14,684 nucleotides of DNA, taken from the NCBI GenBank assembly GCA_029098065.1, contig JAQXNP010000006.1:1-14684 (forward strand), read 5' to 3'. Both the position numbers and the translations under genes were made by a program. This DNA is from Clostridiales bacterium (lineage in GTDB: Bacteria; Bacillota; Clostridia; Oscillospirales; Oscillospiraceae). Within the stretch, counting starts at the first letter, position 1. Each line of letters starts with the position of its first letter. Below are positions 6,004 to 13,418 of the stretch, piece after piece. Below the pieces are notes generated by a model, which saw only the letters and a program-made list of their open reading frames with translations, had not been told where the DNA came from and did not search any database.

Positions 6004-7497
6004 ATGGGTTGGTCCTATTACATCCTCATGCCTTTTTCCCTGCTGCTGTTGTTCTTCTACCGGTGCTTCAACAGCTATGGCATGGCCCTGATCTTTTTCG
6101 CCCTGGTGGTGAAGCTGATCCTCTATCCCTTCTCCATCAAAGGAAAGCGGAGCATGATTCAGATGAATATGATCTCCGGGAAGGTTCAGAAGCTGCAGAA
6201 ACAGTACGGTAAGGATCAGGCAAAGTATAACGCCAAGCTCCAGGAGCTTTATGAAAAGGAAAACGTCAGCCCCATGAGCGGCTGTCTGTGGTCCTTTGTC
6301 CCCCTGCTCATTCTGATCCCCCTGTACGCCATCATCCGTCAGCCTCTCACTTACCTTATGGGGGCGACCGCGGACCAGATCGCGTCCATCGCCAATTCCC
6401 TGGACTGGGGCAATGTAGCGGTAAACATGGGCTGGGCTACCCCCGACGCCATTTCCAAGGCGCTGGCCGCCTCTCAGGAGGCGGTGGCCGAAGGTACGGC
6501 TGCGGTGGTCAGCAGCTTTTCCAATACGGGATACAACCAGATGTATCTGGTTTCCCTGCTGAGCCCGGAGACTCTGGAGGCGGCGCAGGCCGCCGCCGGA
6601 GCCACGCCCAAAGCGCTGTTCAGTATGAACTTTGATTTTATGGGGATCAATCTGGCCCTTCAGCCTGCCCTGAAATTCTGGGCAAAGGGCTTGAATTGGG
6701 AATCTATCGGCCTGTTCCTGATTCCCCTGGTCTCTGCCGGGACCAGTCTCCTGTTCTCCCTGGTGTCCACCCGGACCAACAGCATGAACGGACAGCAGGC
6801 CCAGGACGCCCAGACCAAATCAACCAACCGCATGATGATGATCATGACTCCCCTCATGTCCCTGTGGATCGGCTTCTCCATGCCCGCCGCCCTGAGTATC
6901 TACTGGATTGCCAACAACCTGCTGGGTATGTTCCAGGAGTGGGTGTCGGCCAAGGTTCTGAAGAAGGACTATGAGAAGGCCGCCGCAGAGGCCAAACGCC
7001 GGGAGATCGAGGAGAAGGAAGAGGAGAAGCGGGAGCGCCGTGAAAAGGCCGAGCGCCGGGCCCGGGAGGCGGAAGAGGCCCGGAAGAACAAGGCAAAGCG
7101 GAAGGAAGTGGAGACCGCCGAGGCCGACAAGATTTCCCCGGAGGTCCGTGCAGCCAGCCGGGTGGGCATGCGCCAGTATGCCCGGGGCCGGGCCTATGAT
7201 CCTAACCGCTTTGGCGGAGTGACTCCCTATCATGAAGAACTGATCTCCAAGGAGATTCAGGCCGCCGAGGCGGCGGCCCGGGCCGCGGAACAGAAGGCCG
7301 AGGAAGCCAGGGCGGCTGCCGTTGAAATTCCGGAGGAGACGTCCTCTGTTGCGGAAGAGGCATCTGTGTCCGTCAAGGAGGAGCCCGCCGTTGAAACGCC
7401 CGCCCCGGAAGAAGCTGAGAGCGGGACGGACGGGGAACCCCCTGCTGAACAGGCTGTTCCGGCGGAAGAAGAGCCGGAGGAGACCAAAGAGGATTGA
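6004..7497 (+). CDS. yidC: Membrane protein insertase YidC/Oxa1, with a long charged C-terminal tail
   Basis: The 497-residue insertase integrates proteins into the cytoplasmic membrane alone or with SecYEG. The first membrane helix region contains NSYGMALIFFALVVKLILYP; K37 stands where most YidC proteins have the groove arginine. The cytoplasmic hairpin (about 44-85) and the SPMSGC motif follow, then helices near 90-110, 235-260 and 276-310 (ending in SIYWIANNLLGMF). There is no lipoprotein signal and no large N-terminal P1 domain. A loop of about 100 residues (110-210) is longer than usual. Residues 320-497 form a Glu/Lys/Arg/Ala-rich, probably coiled-coil tail ending very acidic. ATG at 6004 is preferred, because GGAGG is 8 nt away; GTG 5989 and ATG 5998 are poorly placed. 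jag follows 34 bp downstream. Confidence 0.95.
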   Translation: MGWSYYILMPFSLLLLFFYRCFNSYGMALIFFALVVKLILYPFSIKGKRSMIQMNMISGKVQKLQKQYGKDQAKYNAKLQELYEKENVSPMSGCLWSFVPLLILIPLYAIIRQPLTYLMGATADQIASIANSLDWGNVAVNMGWATPDAISKALAASQEAVAEGTAAVVSSFSNTGYNQMYLVSLLSPETLEAAQAAAGATPKALFSMNFDFMGINLALQPALKFWAKGLNWESIGLFLIPLVSAGTSLLFSLVSTRTNSMNGQQAQDAQTKSTNRMMMIMTPLMSLWIGFSMPAALSIYWIANNLLGMFQEWVSAKVLKKDYEKAAAEAKRREIEEKEEEKRERREKAERRAREAEEARKNKAKRKEVETAEADKISPEVRAASRVGMRQYARGRAYDPNRFGGVTPYHEELISKEIQAAEAAARAAEQKAEEARAAAVEIPEETSSVAEEASVSVKEEPAVETPAPEEAESGTDGEPPAEQAVPAEEEPEETKED

Positions 7498-7531
7498 CAC
7501 ATTTCCCTTTTCGGGAAGGAGATAGAAGATC

Positions 7532-8308
7532 ATGCAAAAGTTTATCGAATGTACCGGAAAGACCCAGGAGGCAGCAGTAGCCGCCGCCCTGGAACAGCTT
7601 GGCCTGTCCCGGGAAGAGGTCTCTGTCGAGGTACTTCAGCTGCCCAAGGCGGGTTTTCTGGGCATCGGCGGCACCCCCGCCAAGGTAAAGGTGACCTATG
7701 AGGCCCCCGATGAGCCGGAAAAAGAAGAGGCGCCCGCAGTCCCTGAAACCGTGACGGAAACCCCTGCCGCCTCTGCGGAAGAGGAAGAGGAGGAGACCCC
7801 TGCCGCTTCCGCGGAAGAGGCCGCTGAGGTCTCCGCCCCGGCGGGGACAGACAGCCGGACGGACAAAATTGTGGACTTTATCACCGGTCTGATGGAGAAG
7901 ATGGATGTGGACGCCGTTCCCCAGGTGACTGTGGATGACGAGGGAAACTATCTGGTGGAACTGGTGGGTCAGGACCTGGGCGCGGTCATCGGCCGCCGGG
8001 GAGAGACACTGGACGCCATTCAGCAGCTGACCGGCTACGCGGTCAACCACGGACAGGCCAAACGGGTCCGGGTCCGGGTGGACGCGGAACATTACCGGGC
8101 CAAGCGGGAAGAATCCCTGGTCCGGATGGCCAACCGGGTGGCCGACAAGGTGGTGCGCTACCGCCGGAATTATACGCTGGAGCCCATGAACGCCTATGAG
8201 CGCCACGTGATCCACACCGCGCTTCAGGACCGGCCCGGAGTGACCACTTATTCCATCGGCACCGAGCCGAACCGCCGCACTGTGGTGGCATACAGCCAGG
8301 ACGATTGA
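7532..8308 (+). CDS. jag: Jag/KhpB RNA-binding protein
   Basis: The 258-residue protein has the three parts of Jag (KhpB/EloR). A Jag_N domain spans residues 1-52, with the KAGFLGIG motif. Then comes an acidic, Ala/Pro-rich linker (about 60-105) with a near-direct repeat of TPAASAEE. A KH domain has its GRRG loop at 154-157, and an R3H domain carries RHVIH at 224-228. In streptococci KhpB with KhpA binds RNA and controls cell elongation. Its place after yidC is conserved in Bacillota. ATG at 7532 has AAGGAG 10 nt upstream. It is the last gene of the run, and a strong terminator follows 28 bp after the stop. A perfect palindrome, GACCGGCCGGTC, sits directly after the stop codon. Confidence 0.95.
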   Translation: MQKFIECTGKTQEAAVAAALEQLGLSREEVSVEVLQLPKAGFLGIGGTPAKVKVTYEAPDEPEKEEAPAVPETVTETPAASAEEEEEETPAASAEEAAEVSAPAGTDSRTDKIVDFITGLMEKMDVDAVPQVTVDDEGNYLVELVGQDLGAVIGRRGETLDAIQQLTGYAVNHGQAKRVRVRVDAEHYRAKREESLVRMANRVADKVVRYRRNYTLEPMNAYERHVIHTALQDRPGVTTYSIGTEPNRRTVVAYSQDD

Positions 8309-8336
8309 GACCGGCCGGTCAAAAACGGAATACAGG

Positions 8337-8378
8337 AAGATCCCCTGCCCGGTGCAAACGGGCAGGGGATCTTTTTTT
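8337..8378 (+). terminator. Strong intrinsic terminator after jag
   Basis: A perfect stem of at least 14 bp (AGATCCCCTGCCCG at 8338-8351 with its complement at 8359-8372) closes a 7-nt loop and runs into seven T residues (8372-8378). It ends the rpmH-to-jag transcript. The convergent regulator gene stops at 8390, so the same stem could act in the other direction, though the minus-strand T-tract is poor. Confidence 0.93.
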
Positions 8379-8389
8379 CAGGACAGATA

Positions 8390-9268
8390 TCACCGGGCGG
8401 GGCGGACGGGCAGCAATTCGATGTATCCCCGGGTGCCGATGGGTTCCAGCTGGATCCGGGGATTGCTCCGGTCCCAGACGTACCCGATCACCGATGGGTC
8501 ATATTTCCGCTCCGCCGCCCAGAGTTCCTCAATGGCGGAGCAGTAGTCTTCCTCCGCGAAGGGCTCACCCCGGAACATGAGATACCGGGCCGGAGGCAGG
8601 GTGATCACATCGAAGCCGTCGGGGATTACTCCATCATAGTCGGGAGAGACCTCCACCCCCTGAACGTATTCGCTGGTCCCCGGGGCGCGGTATGGATCGG
8701 GAAGCCACAGACACACCGGCTCTCCGTCCAGGGACCGGATGCTGGTGAGCAGGCCCCAGACGTCACAGCCCACCTCCTCACAGTAGGAGAAATAATCCGC
8801 CGCCCGAACCCCTCGCTTGAGGATGACCTTCCGCTCCGGTTTTTCGATGATCTGCACAAACACATTTTTGATCGTTTCCATACTGTCACTCCTTTCCAGA
8901 TGCTGAAATTTCACGCCATAGGGGACAAACAGGGGAAGGGGGACGGGCGCTGCGGCGTACTCGCCGGGATTGCAGCCAAATTCCCTGGCAAACGCCCGCT
9001 GATAGCCGTCCACACTTCCAAAGCCCAGTTCCATGGCCACGTCCAGGACCCGCCGGTTCCCATCCCGGAGCTGGAGGGCGGACCGGCTCAGCCGCAGCCG
9101 GCGGATGTAGTCCGCCGGGGTCCGTCCCGTCCACTGGAGAAAAAGACGCCTGGCGTACCAGGGAGAAAATCCCGCCTCCCTGGCCAGATCAGCCGGTGTG
9201 ACAGGCCCGGCCAGATGAGTTTCGATATAATCCTGCATCCGCTGGACGGCCAGAATCTGTTCCCGCAT
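8390..9268 (-). CDS. AraC-family regulator with C-terminal GyrI-like effector domain
   Basis: The 292-residue protein starts with a two-helix-turn-helix AraC/XylS domain: first HTH about 24-44 (TPADLAREAGFSPWYARRLF), second about 73-95, ending GYQRAFAREFGCNPGEY. Residues from about 130 to the end fit a GyrI-like small-molecule binding domain, as in Rob. Such N-terminal-HTH proteins usually sense hydrophobic or cationic compounds and switch on efflux or detoxification genes. The ligand and target here are not visible, and no transporter is adjacent. The ATG at 9268 has GGGAGG 8 nt upstream; the GTG at 9277 overlaps that site and is rejected. The gene stands alone between two terminators and faces the jag operon. 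Confidence 0.85.
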   Translation of the reverse strand: MREQILAVQRMQDYIETHLAGPVTPADLAREAGFSPWYARRLFLQWTGRTPADYIRRLRLSRSALQLRDGNRRVLDVAMELGFGSVDGYQRAFAREFGCNPGEYAAAPVPLPLFVPYGVKFQHLERSDSMETIKNVFVQIIEKPERKVILKRGVRAADYFSYCEEVGCDVWGLLTSIRSLDGEPVCLWLPDPYRAPGTSEYVQGVEVSPDYDGVIPDGFDVITLPPARYLMFRGEPFAEEDYCSAIEELWAAERKYDPSVIGYVWDRSNPRIQLEPIGTRGYIELLPVRPAR

Positions 9269-9313
9269 GGACTTCACCTCCCGGACTGTGTTCAGTATGA
9301 CAGATCGTTCTGG

Positions 9314-9330
9314 AAAAGGCTCGACCTTTT
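9314..9330. repeat. Short inverted repeat upstream of the AraC-family gene
   Basis: AAAAGG (9314-9319) and CCTTTT (9325-9330) flank CTCGA, about 45 bp upstream of the regulator start. It could be an operator or a weak hairpin. The adjacent CATACT (9299-9294, minus strand) resembles a -10 element, but no convincing -35 precedes it, as expected for an activator-dependent promoter. Confidence 0.3.
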
Positions 9331-9352
9331 TGGCTCATTTTCCGCCGGGGAT

Positions 9353-9390
9353 AAAAAATCAGGAGCGAATCGGGTGCATTCGCTCCTGAT
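9353..9390 (-). terminator. Intrinsic terminator after mrp
   Basis: On the minus strand ATCAGGAGCGAAT (9390-9378) pairs perfectly with ATTCGCTCCTGAT (9370-9358) around a 7-nt loop, followed by a run of T (9358-9353). It lies 27 bp after the mrp stop and ends the hydrolase-hemZ-kinase-mrp transcript. Confidence 0.92.
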
Positions 9391-9416
9391 GGAAAGGATG
9401 ATTTGGAGACGGGGGG

Positions 9417-10232
9417 TCACAGGCCCTTGGCCACATCCTCCAGATAGTTGGGGGAGAAGGACTCCAGCTCCCCGGCGTCGCAGGCCGCGGCCAGAGCGGG
9501 GTCGATGGGCAGACGGGCCAGGACGGGAAGATAGTGCCGGGCGGCCACATCGTCGATGTGGCTCTCTCCGAAGATGGCGTGGCGGCTGCCGCAGTCGGGG
9601 CACTGGAAATAGCTGTAGTTTTCCACCAGACCCAGGATGGGGATGGTCATCATCTCGGCCATCTTGACCGACTTTTCCACGATCATGCTCACCAGATCCT
9701 GGGGAGAGGTGACGATGATGATGCCGTCCACCGGCAGAGACTGGTAGACAGTGAGGGGCACGTCGCCCGTTCCGGGAGGCATGTCCACGAACATATAGTC
9801 CACATCTCCCCACTGCACGTCGGTCCAGAACTGCTTCACCGATCCGGCAATGAGGCTCCCCCGCCACACCACAGGGTCGCTCTCATCCTCCACCAGCAGG
9901 TTGAGGCTCATGAGCTTGATCCCGGTGCGGGTGGTGACGGGGTAGATGCCGTTTTCATCTCCCATGGCCCGGTCGTGTACCCCGAAAACCTTGGGGATGG
10001 AGGGGCCGGTGATATCGGCGTCCAGCACGGCGGCCTTCCGGCCCAGCTTCTGACAGGCGGCGGCCAGAGAGGCGGTGACCAGGCTCTTGCCCACGCCCCC
10101 CTTGCCCGACATGACGGCGATGACCTTTTTTACGTTGGAGTTGGGATTGGCCTTGGCCCGAAAGTCAAATTCCTCGGTCCGCTCCCCGCAGCTCTCGCCG
10201 CAGGCGGAACAGTCGTGATTGCATTCAGCCAT
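9417..10232 (-). CDS. mrp: Mrp/NBP35-type P-loop ATPase, Fe-S cluster carrier
   Basis: The 271-residue protein belongs to the Mrp/ApbC/NBP35 family, which carries or delivers Fe-S clusters to target enzymes. The deviant Walker A is GKGGVGKS (43-50), with LDADITGPSIP after it. VDYMFVDMPPGTGD (144-157) is the family Walker B region. CPDC (211-214) is the cluster-binding CxxC pair at the dimer interface. The N-terminus adds four cysteines (C4, C8, C11, C15), similar in idea to the ferredoxin-like tail of NBP35 but with other spacing. There is no N-terminal DUF59 domain. ATG at 10232 has AAGGAG upstream. It is the last gene of its operon, 45 bp after the kinase, with a terminator downstream. Confidence 0.93.
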   Translation of the reverse strand: MAECNHDCSACGESCGERTEEFDFRAKANPNSNVKKVIAVMSGKGGVGKSLVTASLAAACQKLGRKAAVLDADITGPSIPKVFGVHDRAMGDENGIYPVTTRTGIKLMSLNLLVEDESDPVVWRGSLIAGSVKQFWTDVQWGDVDYMFVDMPPGTGDVPLTVYQSLPVDGIIIVTSPQDLVSMIVEKSVKMAEMMTIPILGLVENYSYFQCPDCGSRHAIFGESHIDDVAARHYLPVLARLPIDPALAAACDAGELESFSPNYLEDVAKGL

Positions 10233-10277
10233 GATGATTCTCCTTTTTAGTGTGATATTCCGCGGGAACCGGCCCGC

Positions 10278-11216
10278 TTATTTGTAATGGTAGCTTCCCC
10301 CACCGATGAATTCCCGGAGCAGGGAATTTTTCGCCACCATCCCGGGATCAATGGGATCAAAGACATCAAAGGCGGCCACCAGATCCAGCAGCTCCGCCCG
10401 GCGGTCATTTTCCTGCGGGACCGCCTTCAACAGAGGCATGGCGTAGTTTTTCATCACCGACACCTCATAGGGCAGAGAGGAGTCCACGATGATGTTGGCG
10501 GTATATTTGTAGGGGGAGATATAGAGCTTTTCTCCCCGCCGGACATTGGCCCACATGTCCAGGGTCTCGGCCACGCCGGTGCCCCGGAAGTTATAGTCCC
10601 GCACCGCCCGGCGGGTCAGCCGCATCCAGGTGCCCTTGAAGCACAGCTTGTTTCCATCCATCACGTTGGACCGGGCGGAGATATAGAGCTTGGTGGCCTC
10701 GGGGTGGGGACCGGCGATGCCGGGACCCAGGGCATGGATCCCCTCGAAAATGGCGATCTCATTTTTCCCCAGCTTCAGGGGATAGCCCAGAGTGTCATTG
10801 CGCATCTGCCGGGCAAACTCGAAGTGGGGCACCAGGACTTCCTCCCCCCGGGACAGCCGGGTGAAGGTCTCGTCCAGCAGCTCCATGTCCAGACACAGAG
10901 GAGACTCGAAGTCGATGTCCCCCTCGGGGGTCCGGGGAGCGGTCCGCCGGTCCAGGGTTTTGAAGTAATTGTCCAGGGAGACCGTATGGGTATTCACCCC
11001 CCGGCGCTCCAGCTCCTCTTCAATCTTCAGCGCGGAGGTGGTCTTGCCCGAGCCGGAGGGGCCGGAGAGGAGAACGATGGGGCTCTCCTTCATCCGCTGG
11101 ATGATCTGGTCGGCCGCCGCGTTGATGCGGGCCTGATAGGCCCCGTCGCATTCGGCCAGAAAGGCGGCGGGATCGGTCTGAATGGCGGCGTTGATCGCAC
11201 TGAGCTGATAGGCCAT
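10278..11216 (-). CDS. Uridine-kinase-like nucleoside kinase (PRK/URK family)
   Basis: The 312-residue protein has a P-loop GPSGSGKTT (52-60), a DNYF motif (82-85) and the EGIHAL motif (158-163) typical of the phosphoribulokinase/uridine kinase family. It probably phosphorylates a nucleoside with ATP or GTP. Many clostridial relatives are about 550 residues, with TGS and ThrRS-like domains in front of the kinase; this protein has only about 45 residues before the P-loop, so those domains are absent. The ATG at 11216 has AAGGAG 8 nt upstream. It starts 3 bp after the hemZ stop, so the two are co-translated. The substrate is not settled by sequence; uridine kinase (udk) proper is usually about 210 residues. 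Confidence 0.85.
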   Translation of the reverse strand: MAYQLSAINAAIQTDPAAFLAECDGAYQARINAAADQIIQRMKESPIVLLSGPSGSGKTTSALKIEEELERRGVNTHTVSLDNYFKTLDRRTAPRTPEGDIDFESPLCLDMELLDETFTRLSRGEEVLVPHFEFARQMRNDTLGYPLKLGKNEIAIFEGIHALGPGIAGPHPEATKLYISARSNVMDGNKLCFKGTWMRLTRRAVRDYNFRGTGVAETLDMWANVRRGEKLYISPYKYTANIIVDSSLPYEVSVMKNYAMPLLKAVPQENDRRAELLDLVAAFDVFDPIDPGMVAKNSLLREFIGGGSYHYK

Positions 11217-11219
11217 GGT

Positions 11220-12686
11220 TCAAACTCCTTTCGTCTCCAGAAGGAAGGGGGCCAGGGCGGCCTTCTCGTCCCGGAGCTTGTCGATGTCCCGGAGATATTC
11301 CTGGGGATATTTGGGGTTGGCAACCCGCCGGATCCTGCCGGTGGCGGGCCAGACCAGTTTGGTGACCCCGCCGCCCCCCAGGGCCAGAATGGTGTGGAGC
11401 TCCTCCATCATGGCGATGTTGTAGAGGCTGGAAAAACCGGGTTTTGTCCAGCCCACGTTCTCAAAGGAGCCCGACATGTATTTCTGCCGGTAGAGGTAAT
11501 AGGGGGCGTAGCCCGCGGCGCGGAGGGAGGCCCAGGCTCTGTCCAGCATGGTCTTCACGTCCTCCCCGGAGGGGAGGTCTTCTCCCTCTTCCATGAGCCG
11601 GGAGCCCTTTTTCAGCGCCAGAGTGTGGACGGTGATGTTCTCCGGCCACAGAGCGATGACCTCCGCCAGAGAGCGGGCGAAGCCCTCCGGAGTGTCTCCG
11701 GGGAGACCGGCGATGAGGTCCATGTTGACGGCGAAGGGCCCGGCGGCGCGGACCTGGCCGAAGGCCCGGCGGATGTCCTCCCCAGTGTGGGGCCGGCCCA
11801 TGCGCCGGAGGACCGCGTCCTCCATGGACTGGGGATTGACCGAGATCCGGTCCGCTCCATGGCGGGCCAGAACGGAAAGCTTATCCGGGGAGATGGTATC
11901 CGGGCGGCCCGCCTCCACGGTGAATTCGGAGCACCGCTCCATGGGGAGGCAGTCCGCCATGGCGGAGAGAATCCGGTCCAGCTGCTCCGCCGACAGGGTG
12001 GTGGGGGTGCCGCCCCCCATGTAGACGGTGCGCACGGTCCGGCCCGTCTCCCTCAGCACCCGGCCCAGGGCCCGGATCTCCCCCTCCAGGGCGTCCGCAA
12101 AGGGGCCCACCAGGGGGAGGCATTTGTCTACCGCCGCCGAGATGAAGGAGCAGTAGACGCACCGGCTGGGACAGAAGGGGATGCCCACATAGAGGGAGAC
12201 CTCATCGGGGCGGAGGGAGGCCTTGGCCCGGACGCTCTCCCGGGCGCAGTCCATGGCCAGCTCCCGCCGGAGGGGAGAGACCCGGTAGGTGTCCCGGAGA
12301 ACGGCCTCCGCCCGGGCGGGGGAGGCGCCCTGTTCCAGCGCCTTGGCGGGGATTTTCACCGGCCGGACCCCGGTGAGGGCCCCCCAGGGGGGTTCCTGGC
12401 CCAGGGCCTTCACCCCGGCGTCGTAAAAGGCCAGCTTCAAAATCCGCTGGCATACCCGGTCGTCGGCCAGACCGCCGGTGAGCTCCGCCGTTTTGGCCCG
12501 CCGCCGGGCGGTATAGAGATTTCCCTCATAGGTCAGCCGGGCCGAGGCGGTGAGCCACAGATTTCCCCGGGAGAGGGAGAGCACCAGCGCATTCTCCCCC
12601 GCGCCGGGACGCTCGCCGGGAAAGAGGGTGAGCATCATCTGCTCGGCGGCATAGCGGTAATTGTGGCCGGAGAGGATCAGCTTCAT
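11220..12686 (-). CDS. hemZ: HemZ, radical SAM coproporphyrinogen oxidase-like protein
   Basis: The 488-residue protein is a HemN/HemW-type radical SAM enzyme. The 4Fe-4S motif is C172-x3-C176-x2-C179 (FCPSRCVYCSF), followed by MGGGTPT (223-229), VEAGRPDT and the SVNPQSM strand. An N-terminal region of about 160 residues before the radical SAM core sets HemZ apart from HemN and HemW. Annotated as oxygen-independent coproporphyrinogen III oxidase, its true reaction is uncertain in anaerobes that lack a full haem pathway. The start ATG overlaps the hydrolase stop by ATGA. A dtd-hydrolase-hemZ order recurs in Clostridia. The Mrp carrier two genes on could supply its cluster. Confidence 0.92.
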   Translation of the reverse strand: MKLILSGHNYRYAAEQMMLTLFPGERPGAGENALVLSLSRGNLWLTASARLTYEGNLYTARRRAKTAELTGGLADDRVCQRILKLAFYDAGVKALGQEPPWGALTGVRPVKIPAKALEQGASPARAEAVLRDTYRVSPLRRELAMDCARESVRAKASLRPDEVSLYVGIPFCPSRCVYCSFISAAVDKCLPLVGPFADALEGEIRALGRVLRETGRTVRTVYMGGGTPTTLSAEQLDRILSAMADCLPMERCSEFTVEAGRPDTISPDKLSVLARHGADRISVNPQSMEDAVLRRMGRPHTGEDIRRAFGQVRAAGPFAVNMDLIAGLPGDTPEGFARSLAEVIALWPENITVHTLALKKGSRLMEEGEDLPSGEDVKTMLDRAWASLRAAGYAPYYLYRQKYMSGSFENVGWTKPGFSSLYNIAMMEELHTILALGGGGVTKLVWPATGRIRRVANPKYPQEYLRDIDKLRDEKAALAPFLLETKGV

Positions 12687-13300
12687 CCGTGGGCCCCGAG
12701 AGCTTCCAGCATATAGTAATTGTTCTTCCGCTCCCGGTCCAGAGTGGAAAAGCCCTCGTGGCCGGGAAGAACCTGATAGTCCCCCTCCAGCTCGCCCAGC
12801 CGTTTGAGGGAGGCCATCATCTCATCATAGCTGCCTCCGGGCCGATCGGTGCGGCCGCAGGAGGAGGCGAAAAGAGTGTCTCCGGTGAAGAGGACGTTCT
12901 GACACCGCAGGGTCACGGAGCCTTTGGAGTGGCCGGGGGTGTGGAGAACCTCCACCTTCAGATTGCCCATGGGGACCACGTCCCCGTCCCGCCACAGGGT
13001 GAGGGGGCCCAGCCCGGCGGTGGGAAAGAGGTTGTTGTTCACCGCCGCGTCCTCCGGATGGAGATACGTCGGCACATCGGGCAGGGCCTTCCGCAGAGCG
13101 GCGACTCCGCCCACATGGTCATAGTGGGCGTGGGTGAGGAAAATGGCCCTCAGGGTCAGGCCGTTGTCCCGGAGAAAGGGGAGAACGGCGTCAGTCACGT
13201 CCCCGCCGGGGTCCACAATGGCGGCAGAGCCGCTGTCCTCGTCACAGAAGAGATAGCAGTTGGTGTAGGTGGTGGGGATGAGAATATGTTTGATCTTCAT
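12683..13300 (-). CDS. Glyoxalase II-like metallo-beta-lactamase-fold hydrolase
   Basis: The 205-residue protein has the complete metal-binding set of the fold: THAHYDH (H57, H59, D61, H62), HTPGHS (H124), GDTLF (D141) and PGHE (H181). This is the short glyoxalase-II-like group; the C-terminal glutathione-binding domain of true GloB is missing. It likely hydrolyses a thioester or related bond, with unknown natural substrate. ATG at 13300 follows AAGGAGG. It overlaps hemZ by 4 bp and lies 118 bp after dtd, and these neighbours are conserved in Clostridia. No clear promoter was found in front, so read-through from dtd is possible. Confidence 0.9.
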   Translation of the reverse strand: MKIKHILIPTTYTNCYLFCDEDSGSAAIVDPGGDVTDAVLPFLRDNGLTLRAIFLTHAHYDHVGGVAALRKALPDVPTYLHPEDAAVNNNLFPTAGLGPLTLWRDGDVVPMGNLKVEVLHTPGHSKGSVTLRCQNVLFTGDTLFASSCGRTDRPGGSYDEMMASLKRLGELEGDYQVLPGHEGFSTLDRERKNNYYMLEALGAHG

Positions 13301-13360
13301 TGGGATCCTCCTTGCCTGTTTTCAGCCCGGAAAGCCGGATTCGCCAGGGAATTGGGACAG

Positions 13361-13383
13361 GTCCGGGCCCGGTCTCCCCGGAC
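13361..13383 (-). repeat. GC-rich hairpin in the dtd-hydrolase gap
   Basis: GTCCGGG (13361-13367) and CCCGGAC (13377-13383) pair around a 9-nt loop in the 118-bp gap between dtd and the hydrolase gene. A short GCCGGCACGG segment followed by TTTTTT on the minus strand, just after the dtd stop (13409-13390 region), may be a weak terminator. Neither is strong evidence for or against read-through. Confidence 0.35.
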
Positions 13384-13418
13384 GGACGAAAGAGTCTGAA
13401 AAAACCGTGCCGGCTGCC

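Noticed and set aside
7740..7830. Repeated TPAASAEE coding segments in jag as a tandem repeat element
   Set aside because: Only two imperfect copies in an acidic linker; ordinary for the Jag linker.
10287..12716. 809-codon open frame on the plus strand opposite the kinase and hemZ
   Set aside because: Longest frame of the window but fully antisense to two genes with catalytic motifs; Gly/Pro/His-rich composition shows a shadow frame.
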